DNA from: Bacteroidaceae bacterium
Lineage (GTDB): Bacteria; Bacteroidota; Bacteroidia; Bacteroidales; Bacteroidaceae
Reading direction: 5' to 3'
NCBI GenBank assembly: GCA_017542145.1
Contig: JAFXXQ010000008.1
Coordinates: 1 to 64,000 of the forward strand
DNA: 64,000 nt
The notes under the pieces were generated by a model, which saw nothing but the letters and a program-made list of their open reading frames with translations, had not been told where the DNA came from and ran no database searches. Position 1 is the first letter of the stretch; the number at the start of each line of letters is the position of its first letter. Positions 17,698 to 26,418 of this stretch are shown piece by piece. A program made the translations under genes and the position numbers.

Positions 17698-19323
17698 ATG
17701 AGAAAAATCGGCTTTGCCTTCTTTCTTTTGGCAACGATACTGATTATCAGTTGCACGCCACGCAAGACCACCCCGTTTGCCTGGGACGACATCCCTGCGT
17801 GTACCATCACGCCCCCCCCCGCCGAATACGGCTGGCCAGACTTCTACAAGAAGTACGTGAACGTGAACGGCATCCACTTGATGTCCTCCTGGCGCGTACC
17901 CGACAGCTGTCTGGTGCAGGCCTACAAGACGCTCTACGCCATGACGTCGTGCCTCTCGCAGCAGGTGCTCGACTCGATGGTGGCCCATAACACCCGCGTG
18001 GCGGTGATGGCCCGTTATGAAGGGACGACGGACATTCCCGAGCATGCCTATCTACGTGCCGACACATCCATCAACTGGGACTGCCGCGCACGAGGCCTGG
18101 AGGGTACGATGGAGTTACCCCTCACCACCTGCGCCGAAGAGAACATCCTGGCCTATCAGATTGACCAATACCACGCCGAGGACATCCTCATCCACGAGTT
18201 CGCCCACACCATTCATCTGGTGGGCATCAACCTTGTGGATCCTTCCATCGACGGGACGTTACAAAAACTGATGGACCAGGCCATTGCCGAAGGCAAGTAC
18301 CAGAACACCTACGCGCTGGAAAACTTTATCGAGTACTGGGCCGAGGGCGTGCAGGATTGGTTCAACGTCAACGCCGAGGTACCTCGTCCCGACGGCAAGC
18401 ACAACTGGGTGAACACCCGCGAGGACCTGAAGCGTTACGACCCGCGCCTGTACAAACTCATCGAGAAATACTTCCCCGAGATTGACGTCCAGATCAGCAA
18501 ACATCCGAAGGTGAACCTTTACACAGACGATGTGCCGCCTGAGCCGTCCGTCGCAGAGGAAGGCAGCTTCAAGATTCCGCCCTGCACCATCACGACGGTA
18601 CCCAAGGAGAAGGGCTACCCCGATTTTTACAAGAAGTACATCGACTGCAACGGCATCCCCATCATCTCGTCGTGGCGTGTGCCCGACAGCTGTCTGGTGC
18701 AGGCATACCGGACGGTCTATGCCATGACGTCGATGCTGGACAAGCCCGTTCTGGAGGCGATGATCAGCAAGGATGCCCGTCTGGCTGTTATGGCGCGCTA
18801 CGAGGGCACGACGGACATCCCCGAACATGCCGACCTCGCGGCTGACACCACACTCAACTGGAACCTGCGGGCACGCGGACTGGGAGGCGACCTCATGCTG
18901 CCGCTCACCTCGTGCGCTGAGGAGAATGTCCTTGCGTACCAGATTGACAAATACCATGCCGAGGACATCCTCATCCACGAGTTCTCCCATGCCATCCACC
19001 TGATAGGCATCATTCAGGTACATCCCGACATCAACGCCCGCCTGCAGAACCTGCTCGACAAGGCGTTGGCGGAGGGACGATTCGTAAACACCTACGCCTC
19101 GGTGGACATCTACGAATACTGGGCTGAGGGCGTACAGAACTGGTTCAACGTCAATGCCGAGATGCCCCGTCCCGACGGCAAGCACAACTACGTGAACACC
19201 CGCGAGGAGCTGAAGGCATACGACCCTGGCCTTTATGCCCTCATCGCCGAGTACTTCCCCGAAACCGACATTCCTATCAGCAAACACCCGAAAATCAACA
19301 TCTATACAGAAGAGAAAGAGTAA
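17698..19323 (+). CDS. tandem-duplicated zincin-like metallopeptidase lipoprotein
   Basis: This 541-residue lipoprotein (signal ending LIISC) is made of two homologous halves of about 261 residues. Each half has the order DFYKKY, SSWRVPDSCLVQAY, VAVMARYEGTTDIPEHA, ARGL, CAEEN, then a zinc motif and EYWAEGVQ(D/N)WFNVNAE. The zinc motifs are HEFAH at 166-170 and HEFSH at 427-431, and the Glu of EYWAEG is the likely third ligand, so both halves look catalytically complete. The family occurs in planctomycetes and other bacteria as uncharacterised secreted proteins; I infer peptidase activity from the motif alone. The next gene starts 19 bases later behind an AGGAG-like site, so it is probably the first gene of the hydroxyproline operon. 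Confidence 0.75.
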   Translation: MRKIGFAFFLLATILIISCTPRKTTPFAWDDIPACTITPPPAEYGWPDFYKKYVNVNGIHLMSSWRVPDSCLVQAYKTLYAMTSCLSQQVLDSMVAHNTRVAVMARYEGTTDIPEHAYLRADTSINWDCRARGLEGTMELPLTTCAEENILAYQIDQYHAEDILIHEFAHTIHLVGINLVDPSIDGTLQKLMDQAIAEGKYQNTYALENFIEYWAEGVQDWFNVNAEVPRPDGKHNWVNTREDLKRYDPRLYKLIEKYFPEIDVQISKHPKVNLYTDDVPPEPSVAEEGSFKIPPCTITTVPKEKGYPDFYKKYIDCNGIPIISSWRVPDSCLVQAYRTVYAMTSMLDKPVLEAMISKDARLAVMARYEGTTDIPEHADLAADTTLNWNLRARGLGGDLMLPLTSCAEENVLAYQIDKYHAEDILIHEFSHAIHLIGIIQVHPDINARLQNLLDKALAEGRFVNTYASVDIYEYWAEGVQNWFNVNAEMPRPDGKHNYVNTREELKAYDPGLYALIAEYFPETDIPISKHPKINIYTEEKE

Positions 19324-19342
19324 AGAAAGGAGAGAAGATACC

Positions 19343-22300
19343 ATGTATAAAATCACCGAACATCCAATTCTTGATATTCCTCAAGAAGACATTGTTACCT
19401 TCCTGTACAACGGTCAGACCATCAGCGGTCAGCGTGGACGAACAATTGCAGCGGCCCTGCATCAGGCAGGTTTCCCCGTACACACGCATAGCCTCACGGG
19501 ACGCGGGCGTAGTCTGGGCTGCGGTATCGGCAAATGTGGCGCCTGCGAAATGTTGGTTGACGGGGTAGTACGGCGAATATGCATCACGCCCATTGACGGG
19601 GTACGTGAAGTTCGTGAGGTCCCCAAAGACTGGCTACCAACTAACAAGTCAACAAGCCAACAAGACAACAAGTCAACAGGCGAACAAGTAAAGGTTTACA
19701 AGACTTCGGTAGCCATCATCGGGGCAGGACCTGCGGGACTGGCTTGCCGCGAGCAATTGCGGGAGTGGGGCGTGCCCAATCTCGTTGTGGATAGTAACAG
19801 CACCGTTGGTGGACAATTCAACATGCAAACCCACCAGTTCTTTTTCTTTGAAAAGGAGCAGAAATTCGGTGGTATGCGCGGCTTTGACATCGCCCACCAA
19901 CTGGCAGGAGAAAACACGGAGGGAATCTTATTGGATACGGTTGTATGGGACTTATTGGAGGGACGGCGTATTGCCTTGAAGAACGTCCTGACGCAAGAAA
20001 TCAGCTACATCGAAGCAGATTATCTGGTGGTGGCCACGGGTGCTGTACCTTTCATGCCTTGTTTCGAGAATGATGACGTGCCGGGTGTCTATTCGGCTGC
20101 TGTATTCCAAAAGATGATGAACCAAGAGCATACGTTATTGGGAAAACGTGTGCTAACCGTAGGTGCAGGGAACATAGGCTATCTTACCTCTTATCAAGCC
20201 GTACAGGCAGGAGCTACCATAGTGGGAATCCTCGAAGGCATGGACCACGAGGGAGGTTTCCCCGTGCAAGCCAACCGAGTACGCAGATTGGGAATTCCCA
20301 TCCTAACCTCGCACCTGTTGCTAAAGGCTATCCCCAATGCCAACCATACAGGAGTAACGGGCGCTGTGGTCTGCCAATGCAAGAACTTCCAGCCCATTCC
20401 CGGCACAGAGCAGATTATTGATGACATCGACATCATCAATATCTGCACGGGATTACTGCCCGACAACCAACTGCTCACGAAAGGCCGCCAAGTGTTTGGG
20501 GCGAACGTATATGGTTGCGGCGACGCTGTGCGCATCGGAGAAGGAACGAGTGCCGTCCTTCGTGGACGACAAGCCGCCTACGAGGTGGCGCAAGCCATGG
20601 GAATATATACTAATTACGAGGAATACCTCAACGTTTCGCGTGACTACATCGACTCGCAGCAGCGCCCTATCCGTGTATTGCAGGAGCCGCAGCTACCGAC
20701 AACGGAACGCAGGGAAAAGGCACCGTTTGTAGTGGCCGACTGCCTCTATGGCTTTGCCTGCAACCCATGTACCTTCAACTGTCCCCACGGAGCCATCACC
20801 AAGTCTACCACCCACGATGTCCCCATAGTCGATTACGACAAGTGTGTGGGCTGCATGAACTGCGTGACACATTGCCCTGGCCTGGCTATCTTCGGCTACG
20901 ACTTGAACACCAATCGCGTGTTCCTCCCCATCGAAAGAAAAGTGGAGGATGGCGCTACGGGCTGGCTGGTCGATAACGACGGCAAGCCCATCGGCGAGGG
21001 ACGTATTGAGAAGGTCTTCCGAAAAAGCAACAAGACTAACCTGCTTCGCATCCAAGCGACCTCGCCCTGCGGCGAATCCCTGACCAAGGTGAGAGGATTC
21101 ATGGAAAGAGGTCAACAAGTCAACAGGTCAACAAGTCAACAAGTGAAATTAGAAGTAAATCAGCATGTTGACCCGAACAAATCTTTCGTCTGCCATTGCG
21201 AAGATGTGGACATCAAGACTATCCTGAACGTCATCGGCAACAGGAAGTACATCTCTGTGGATGAGTTAAAGCATATCACCCGCATGGGCATGGGTCCCTG
21301 CCGTGGCAAGCGCTGTGTACCCCGAGCCCGCCAGTTGCTTCGTTCCTATGGCATTGAGCTGACAGGTGACTCGTCACCACGCGCGCCACTCGCTACTCAG
21401 GTGACTTTGGGCGAAGTCTATACGGATGGACAGAAGGACGTCTATGTTCTCCCCGAAGGAAACACGCCTGTTCGGGAAGTGTCGGTGCTGATTGCCGGTG
21501 GAGGTATGGCAGGATCGGCAGCGTTCCGCTACATGGCTGAAGCGGGACTAAAGCCCGTGCTCATCAACTATGAGCGGGGTTCATCGTGGCGATGCATCGG
21601 TGGTGGTCGGCCCACCTTCTCGCATCCTGACATTGCCGATATAGCCAACCACAATCTGGAAATCTTCCGTACGATTCAAGCCGACCGCAATATTGACCTG
21701 AAGATGACGCGTTATGTGAATCTCGTCCATGATGACGCCACATATCGCGCCCTCGATGCCTCGCGGGCTTGGGCAACAGATGCCTACATGATTGACCGAA
21801 AAGATTTCAGCCGTGTCATCTCGCCTTACTGGAATCCGAAGGACGATGTCTATAGCGCAGCTCTCATTTCGGGAGGCTGCTGGCAAGCTACACCTGGACG
21901 TACTATTGAGTATGTCCGTCAGGTGGGTATCGGCCATGGCGGCACAGTTATAGAGGACTGCGAGCTAATGCACGTCGAGCGTATAGAGGGTGGACGGACG
22001 CGCGCTTTGGTACGCGAACACGGCGGACACTATGCCTACTACGTCTGCGACCATTTTGTCAATGCCATGGGACCTGGAGCTGAGCGGTTCACCGATATGC
22101 TGGGTATTGACACACAGCTCTACCCTGTGAAGCACCAAGCATTCATCACTCGCCGCTTGCCTCTAATGGGTGTCAGTGGTGACAGCCTGGACATGATTAT
22201 TGACCGCCGCCACTACAAAGGTTTCTCGGCAGTATATGGCCAGCAGTTCCTCCATACGGGACAGATTATCGGCTGCGCCTCGCCCGACTGCGATGCCTAT

Positions 22301-22609
22301 GAAGCACGGCAAAATCTGAAGTACAACAGTCGCGAGTTCCTCGAGATTGTGAGTGAGATGTTTGCAGCGTGGTTGCCCAACTTGAAGAGCGTCAGCTTCC
22401 ATGCAGTCTGGGCAGGCTACTACATGGAACCGCGCTACATCGTTGACCCCGACGTCGGCCTACTCACCGGCCTTCGCGGACACGGCTTTATGCTCAGCCA
22501 GTATCTGGCAAAACTCTATGTTGATAAATACCTCGGACGTTCTGTCCCACGTTACATGGCCGACCTCGCCCTCACGGGCAAAGGCATTAGTGAAAATGCA
22601 TTCAAATAA
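19343..22609 (+). CDS. fused FAD/iron-sulfur dehydrogenase (sarcosine oxidase/D-hydroxyproline dehydrogenase type)
   Basis: This single 1088-residue chain joins what are usually separate subunits. In order: a 2Fe-2S ferredoxin domain (about 1-90, LGCGIGKCGACEMLVDG), a first FAD/NAD-type domain (about 120-460, IIGAGPAGLACR), a 4Fe-4S pair (about 465-520, CVGCMNCVTHCPG), a BFD-like 2Fe-2S domain (about 615-680, FVCHCEDVD, GPCRGKRC) and a DAO/glycine-oxidase-like FAD domain (about 712-1075, VLIAGGGMAGSA). Relatives oxidise sarcosine, glycine, D-proline or D-hydroxyproline. Next to hypD, a proline or hydroxyproline substrate is likely but unproven. Two in-frame octamer arrays encode the linkers NKSTSQQDNKSTGEQ (about 102-116) and QQVNRSTSQQ (about 590-600). 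The ATG at 19343 follows a good ribosome site. Confidence 0.85.
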   Translation: MYKITEHPILDIPQEDIVTFLYNGQTISGQRGRTIAAALHQAGFPVHTHSLTGRGRSLGCGIGKCGACEMLVDGVVRRICITPIDGVREVREVPKDWLPTNKSTSQQDNKSTGEQVKVYKTSVAIIGAGPAGLACREQLREWGVPNLVVDSNSTVGGQFNMQTHQFFFFEKEQKFGGMRGFDIAHQLAGENTEGILLDTVVWDLLEGRRIALKNVLTQEISYIEADYLVVATGAVPFMPCFENDDVPGVYSAAVFQKMMNQEHTLLGKRVLTVGAGNIGYLTSYQAVQAGATIVGILEGMDHEGGFPVQANRVRRLGIPILTSHLLLKAIPNANHTGVTGAVVCQCKNFQPIPGTEQIIDDIDIINICTGLLPDNQLLTKGRQVFGANVYGCGDAVRIGEGTSAVLRGRQAAYEVAQAMGIYTNYEEYLNVSRDYIDSQQRPIRVLQEPQLPTTERREKAPFVVADCLYGFACNPCTFNCPHGAITKSTTHDVPIVDYDKCVGCMNCVTHCPGLAIFGYDLNTNRVFLPIERKVEDGATGWLVDNDGKPIGEGRIEKVFRKSNKTNLLRIQATSPCGESLTKVRGFMERGQQVNRSTSQQVKLEVNQHVDPNKSFVCHCEDVDIKTILNVIGNRKYISVDELKHITRMGMGPCRGKRCVPRARQLLRSYGIELTGDSSPRAPLATQVTLGEVYTDGQKDVYVLPEGNTPVREVSVLIAGGGMAGSAAFRYMAEAGLKPVLINYERGSSWRCIGGGRPTFSHPDIADIANHNLEIFRTIQADRNIDLKMTRYVNLVHDDATYRALDASRAWATDAYMIDRKDFSRVISPYWNPKDDVYSAALISGGCWQATPGRTIEYVRQVGIGHGGTVIEDCELMHVERIEGGRTRALVREHGGHYAYYVCDHFVNAMGPGAERFTDMLGIDTQLYPVKHQAFITRRLPLMGVSGDSLDMIIDRRHYKGFSAVYGQQFLHTGQIIGCASPDCDAYEARQNLKYNSREFLEIVSEMFAAWLPNLKSVSFHAVWAGYYMEPRYIVDPDVGLLTGLRGHGFMLSQYLAKLYVDKYLGRSVPRYMADLALTGKGISENAFK
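19639..19690 (+). repeat. family B octamer array inside the dehydrogenase gene (first)
   Basis: About six degenerate octamers (AACAAGTC, AACAAGCC, AACAAGAC, AACAAGTC, AACAGGCG, AACAAGTA) run in frame between the ferredoxin and first FAD domains. Family members elsewhere use the same octamer GTCAACAR. Confidence 0.85.
21111..21144 (+). repeat. family B octamer array inside the dehydrogenase gene (second)
   Basis: Four exact octamers GTCAACAA/GTCAACAG run in frame between the 4Fe-4S and BFD-like domains. The product is a Ser/Thr/Gln/Asn-rich linker. Confidence 0.9.
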
Positions 22610-22632
22610 ACAGTTAATAATTGAAGAAGATT

Positions 22633-24003
22633 ATGTTTAATAAAGAAACTTATATCCAGCGGCGGCGGATGCTTAAGGAGCGCGTCGGCAGCGGAAGACT
22701 GCTTTTCCTTGGCAATGACCAGGCTCCCATGAATTATGCTGACAATACTTATAGTTTCCGGCAAGACTCGACATTCCTTTACTATTTCGGACTAGATTGC
22801 GAGGGACTAGCTGCCATCATTGACATTGATGACGATCGCGAAATCATCTTCGGCAACGACCCCACAATAGACGACATCGTTTGGATGGGCACGCAACCTC
22901 CACTGGCTGAAAAGGCAGCCCATGTCGGTGTTAGCGAGACCTTACCCCTGAACAAACTGGGAGATTTTTTAAAGGGTCAACAAATTCATTATTTACCGCC
23001 TTATCGCGGGGAGCATCAAGTAAAGCTATTTGAGTGGCTGGGCATTCCCCCTGCTGCTCAGGCTGCGGGAGCTAGTATTTCTTTCATCCGTGCCGTGGTG
23101 GATATGCGTAACCACAAGACGACTGAAGAAATAGCCGAGATTGACAAGGCTGTCGATGTCTCCGTGGCCATGCACGTCGCCATGATGCGTATGGTGCACC
23201 CGGGCATTCACGAAACGGAGGTAAGGGCAGCCGTCACGGCTATTGCTCAACAAAGCGGAGGTGACATCTCTTTCCCCGTTATTGCTACCACCCACGGACA
23301 GACGCTCCACAACCATGGTTATATCCATACTGCACAGGAGGGAGAAATGTTCCTCCTCGATGCCGGTGCAGAGGTGGCAAGCCATTACTGCGGAGACCTA
23401 TCATCGACTTGCCCCGTTGGAAAAAAGTTCGACGAGCGGCAGCGTACGGTGTTTGACATCTGTCTGCGTGCCCACCGAGCAGCAGTGGCGATGCTGGCAC
23501 CAGGCATTCCGTTCCGCGACGTCCATCGCAAGGCTTGTACTACCATTGCTGAAGGCATGAAGAGCATCGGCCTGATGAAAGGCGACACGAGCGATGCCGT
23601 CGAGGCAGGTGCGCATGCTCTATTCTTCCCTTGCGGTGTAGGCCACATGATGGGGCTCGATGTCCATGATATGGAAAACCTCGGTGAAGTATGGGTTGGC
23701 TACGACGGACAACCGAAGAGCACATTGTTCGGTATCAAGTCTCTTCGATTGGCACGGCCTCTTGAACCCGGATTCGTTTTCACTATTGAGCCCGGCATCT
23801 ATTTCATTCCCGAGCTGATTGACCGTTGGCGGGCTGAGGGACGGCACAAGGAATTCCTCTGCTACGATGCTATCGACCGCTGGCGCCACGTAGGCGGACT
23901 ACGCAACGAAGAGGACTACCTCATCACCGCCGACGGTTGCCGACGGCTCGGCACTCAATACAAGCCTATGACCCCCGAAGAAATGGAAGAGATGAGGGGA
24001 TAA
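22633..24003 (+). CDS. Xaa-Pro aminopeptidase/dipeptidase (M24B)
   Basis: This 456-residue metallopeptidase cleaves X-Pro bonds. The creatinase-like N-domain (about 1-165) is followed by the pita-bread domain. Metal ligands are visible as LLDAGAE (Asp), CGDLSST (Asp), GVGHMMGLDVHD (His), FTIEPGIYF (Glu) and RNEEDYL (Glu). No signal peptide is present, so it acts in the cytoplasm on imported peptides. The start is taken as the ATG at 22633; a TTG at 22621 would add four residues. It lies 23 bases after the dehydrogenase gene and 54 before the hypD-like gene. A role in releasing proline or hydroxyproline from short peptides is the natural inference. Confidence 0.9.
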   Translation: MFNKETYIQRRRMLKERVGSGRLLFLGNDQAPMNYADNTYSFRQDSTFLYYFGLDCEGLAAIIDIDDDREIIFGNDPTIDDIVWMGTQPPLAEKAAHVGVSETLPLNKLGDFLKGQQIHYLPPYRGEHQVKLFEWLGIPPAAQAAGASISFIRAVVDMRNHKTTEEIAEIDKAVDVSVAMHVAMMRMVHPGIHETEVRAAVTAIAQQSGGDISFPVIATTHGQTLHNHGYIHTAQEGEMFLLDAGAEVASHYCGDLSSTCPVGKKFDERQRTVFDICLRAHRAAVAMLAPGIPFRDVHRKACTTIAEGMKSIGLMKGDTSDAVEAGAHALFFPCGVGHMMGLDVHDMENLGEVWVGYDGQPKSTLFGIKSLRLARPLEPGFVFTIEPGIYFIPELIDRWRAEGRHKEFLCYDAIDRWRHVGGLRNEEDYLITADGCRRLGTQYKPMTPEEMEEMRG

Positions 24004-24057
24004 AAAGGCAAAGGTTAAGGGTTAAAGATTATAGTTTTTTTCTTCATATTCATTCTT

Positions 24058-26418
24058 ATGAACGATCGCATCCAACGCCTGCACCAGCAGAGTCTTGACA
24101 CTCCGGCTACGCTCACCATCGAACGAGCCCTCATTGAAACGGCTTTCTATAAGGAGAACTACGGCAAGATGCCCAATTGCATCCTTCGTGCTCGTAACTT
24201 CTACGAAATCTGCAAAAAGAAGACCATCTATATCGGTGATGATGAACTTATCGTTGGCGAACGCGGCCCAAAGCCTAAGGCCGTACCTACCTTCCCCGAA
24301 CTGACATGCCATAGCGTAGAGGACCTTCACGTACTCGATACCCGCGAGTTACAGCCCTACCACATCAGCCAGGCCGACATCGACACCTATGAGCGCGAAG
24401 TCATCCCTTACTGGGAGGGACGAACACAACGCGAACGCATCTTCAGTCATGTGTCGAAGGATTGGGAAGAAGCTTATCACGCTGGCGTTTTCACGGAGTT
24501 CATGGAACAACGAGCTGCCGGTCATACTGCTATGGATGGAAAGATGTACCGCACGGGACTGCTCGACGTACGTCGCCACATCGAGGCAAAGATTGCTTCG
24601 CTCGACTATATCAACGACCCCATAGCCACCGACCGCCAGCAGGAGCTGGAGGCTATGGCCATCTCATGTGACGCCGCTATCCTATTCGCAGAGCGTCATG
24701 CAGGACTGGCAGAGAAAATGGCTGCCGATGAGCAAAATCCGCAACGCCATGCTGAATTACTGCAGATAGCTGACGTCTGCCATCATGTCCCTGCCCATGC
24801 CCCGCGCAACCTGTGGGAAGCCATACAAATGTATTGGTTTGTCCACCTCGGTACTGTCACCGAACTTAACGGCTGGGATTCCATGAACCCAGGACACATC
24901 GACCAGCACCTCCGTCCTTTCTACGAACAAGGATTGGCCGACGGCTCCCTCACCCGCGACAAAGCCAAGGAACTCCTCTCGTGCCTCTGGATAAAGTTCA
25001 ACAACCAGCCCGCGCCACCTAAGGTTGGCATCACGGCGCTGGAAAGCGGTACTTACAACGACTTTACCAACATCAACATTGGTGGCATCGACCGTGAGGG
25101 AAAGGACGCCACCAACGAACTTTCCTACATTATTCTGGAGATACAGGAGGAACTGCATGAACTACAACCCGGCCTCTCCATCCACATCAGCCGCGAGACT
25201 CCAGACCGTTTCTTGATTGCCGGCTGCCGCGTCATCCGAAAAGGTTATGGCTACCCTAGTGTCTTCAACCCTGATGTCTATGTACAGGAACTCGTCCGCC
25301 AAGGGAAAAGCCTTGAGGATGCTCGCGAAGGCGGTTGCTCGGGCTGTATCGAAGTCGGCGCTTTCGGCAAGGAAGCCTATCTGCTTACAGGCTATCTGAA
25401 CACCCCGAAAATCCTCGAGATAACGTTACACAATGGTATCGACCCCATCACAGGAAAGAAATTGGGATTGGAAACAGGTAACCCGATAGATTTCAAAAAC
25501 TTCGATGAACTGTACGAAGCTTGGCACAAGCAGATGGTTCACTTCGTCAACATGAAGCTGGCCGTCAACAACTACATCGAACGCATGTTCAGCCTCTATG
25601 CCCCCGCCACGTTCCTCAGCCTCTTCATCGACGACTGCATCGAGAAAGGCATGGACTACTACAGTGGTGGCGCACGTTACAACACACAATACATCCAATG
25701 CACCGGCCTCGGCACCACAACCGACTGCTTCGCCACCCTCCGCAAGCACGTTTTTGAAGAGAGCCGCTATACGATGGACGAGCTTATTCGCGCTATTGAC
25801 ACTGACTTCGAGGGACTGGAGGTCATGCGCCAGTACATCATGAACCATACTCCCTTCTTCGGCAACGACGACGATTATGCCGATGACCTCGCAGTACGTA
25901 TCTACAACGACCTCGTCCGCGCCATTGATGGACATCCCAACACCCGTGGCGGCAAGACGCACCTCAACATGCTCAGCACTACCTGCCACAACTACTTCGG
26001 TTCTGTCTGTAACGCTACGCCCAACGGACGCCGCGCTCGCTTTGCCATCAGCGATGGCACCTCGCCCTCGCATGGTGCTGATACCCACGGCCCGACATCC
26101 GTCATCAAGTCGCTCGGCAAGCTCGACCAGACGATGAGCGGCGGTACATTGCTCAACGTCCGCTTCGTTCCTTCGTTGCTCCGTCGTGAGGAAGACTTAT
26201 GCAAGCTCGCGGCATTCATCCGCAGCTACTTCTCCATGGGAGGCCATCATATCCAGTTCAACATCGTCGATACCCCCACCCTACTCGATGCCCAACAGCA
26301 CCCCGACGATTACAAGGACTTGCTCGTACGTGTAGCGGGTTATTCCGACTACTTCAACGACATGACCACCCAGCTGCAGAACGAAATCATCGCCCGTACC
26401 GAAAACGAAGCGTTCTAA
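24058..26418 (+). CDS. hypD: glycyl radical enzyme, probable trans-4-hydroxy-L-proline dehydratase
   Basis: This 786-residue glycyl radical enzyme is predicted to dehydrate trans-4-hydroxyproline to pyrroline-5-carboxylate. The active-site thiyl loop is GGCSGCIEVGAFGKEAY with Cys430 and Glu432, and the radical glycine is Gly761 in RVAGYSDYF. From memory, Clostridioides difficile HypD has Cys434, Glu436 and Gly765, an offset of four throughout, and the same GCxE-GAFGKEAY context. Pyruvate formate-lyase has a Cys-Cys pair, and diol or choline enzymes have different loops. The activase follows directly (stop and start codons adjacent). The enzyme requires anaerobiosis. Substrate assignment rests on motifs and neighbours. 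Confidence 0.85.
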   Translation: MNDRIQRLHQQSLDTPATLTIERALIETAFYKENYGKMPNCILRARNFYEICKKKTIYIGDDELIVGERGPKPKAVPTFPELTCHSVEDLHVLDTRELQPYHISQADIDTYEREVIPYWEGRTQRERIFSHVSKDWEEAYHAGVFTEFMEQRAAGHTAMDGKMYRTGLLDVRRHIEAKIASLDYINDPIATDRQQELEAMAISCDAAILFAERHAGLAEKMAADEQNPQRHAELLQIADVCHHVPAHAPRNLWEAIQMYWFVHLGTVTELNGWDSMNPGHIDQHLRPFYEQGLADGSLTRDKAKELLSCLWIKFNNQPAPPKVGITALESGTYNDFTNINIGGIDREGKDATNELSYIILEIQEELHELQPGLSIHISRETPDRFLIAGCRVIRKGYGYPSVFNPDVYVQELVRQGKSLEDAREGGCSGCIEVGAFGKEAYLLTGYLNTPKILEITLHNGIDPITGKKLGLETGNPIDFKNFDELYEAWHKQMVHFVNMKLAVNNYIERMFSLYAPATFLSLFIDDCIEKGMDYYSGGARYNTQYIQCTGLGTTTDCFATLRKHVFEESRYTMDELIRAIDTDFEGLEVMRQYIMNHTPFFGNDDDYADDLAVRIYNDLVRAIDGHPNTRGGKTHLNMLSTTCHNYFGSVCNATPNGRRARFAISDGTSPSHGADTHGPTSVIKSLGKLDQTMSGGTLLNVRFVPSLLRREEDLCKLAAFIRSYFSMGGHHIQFNIVDTPTLLDAQQHPDDYKDLLVRVAGYSDYFNDMTTQLQNEIIARTENEAF

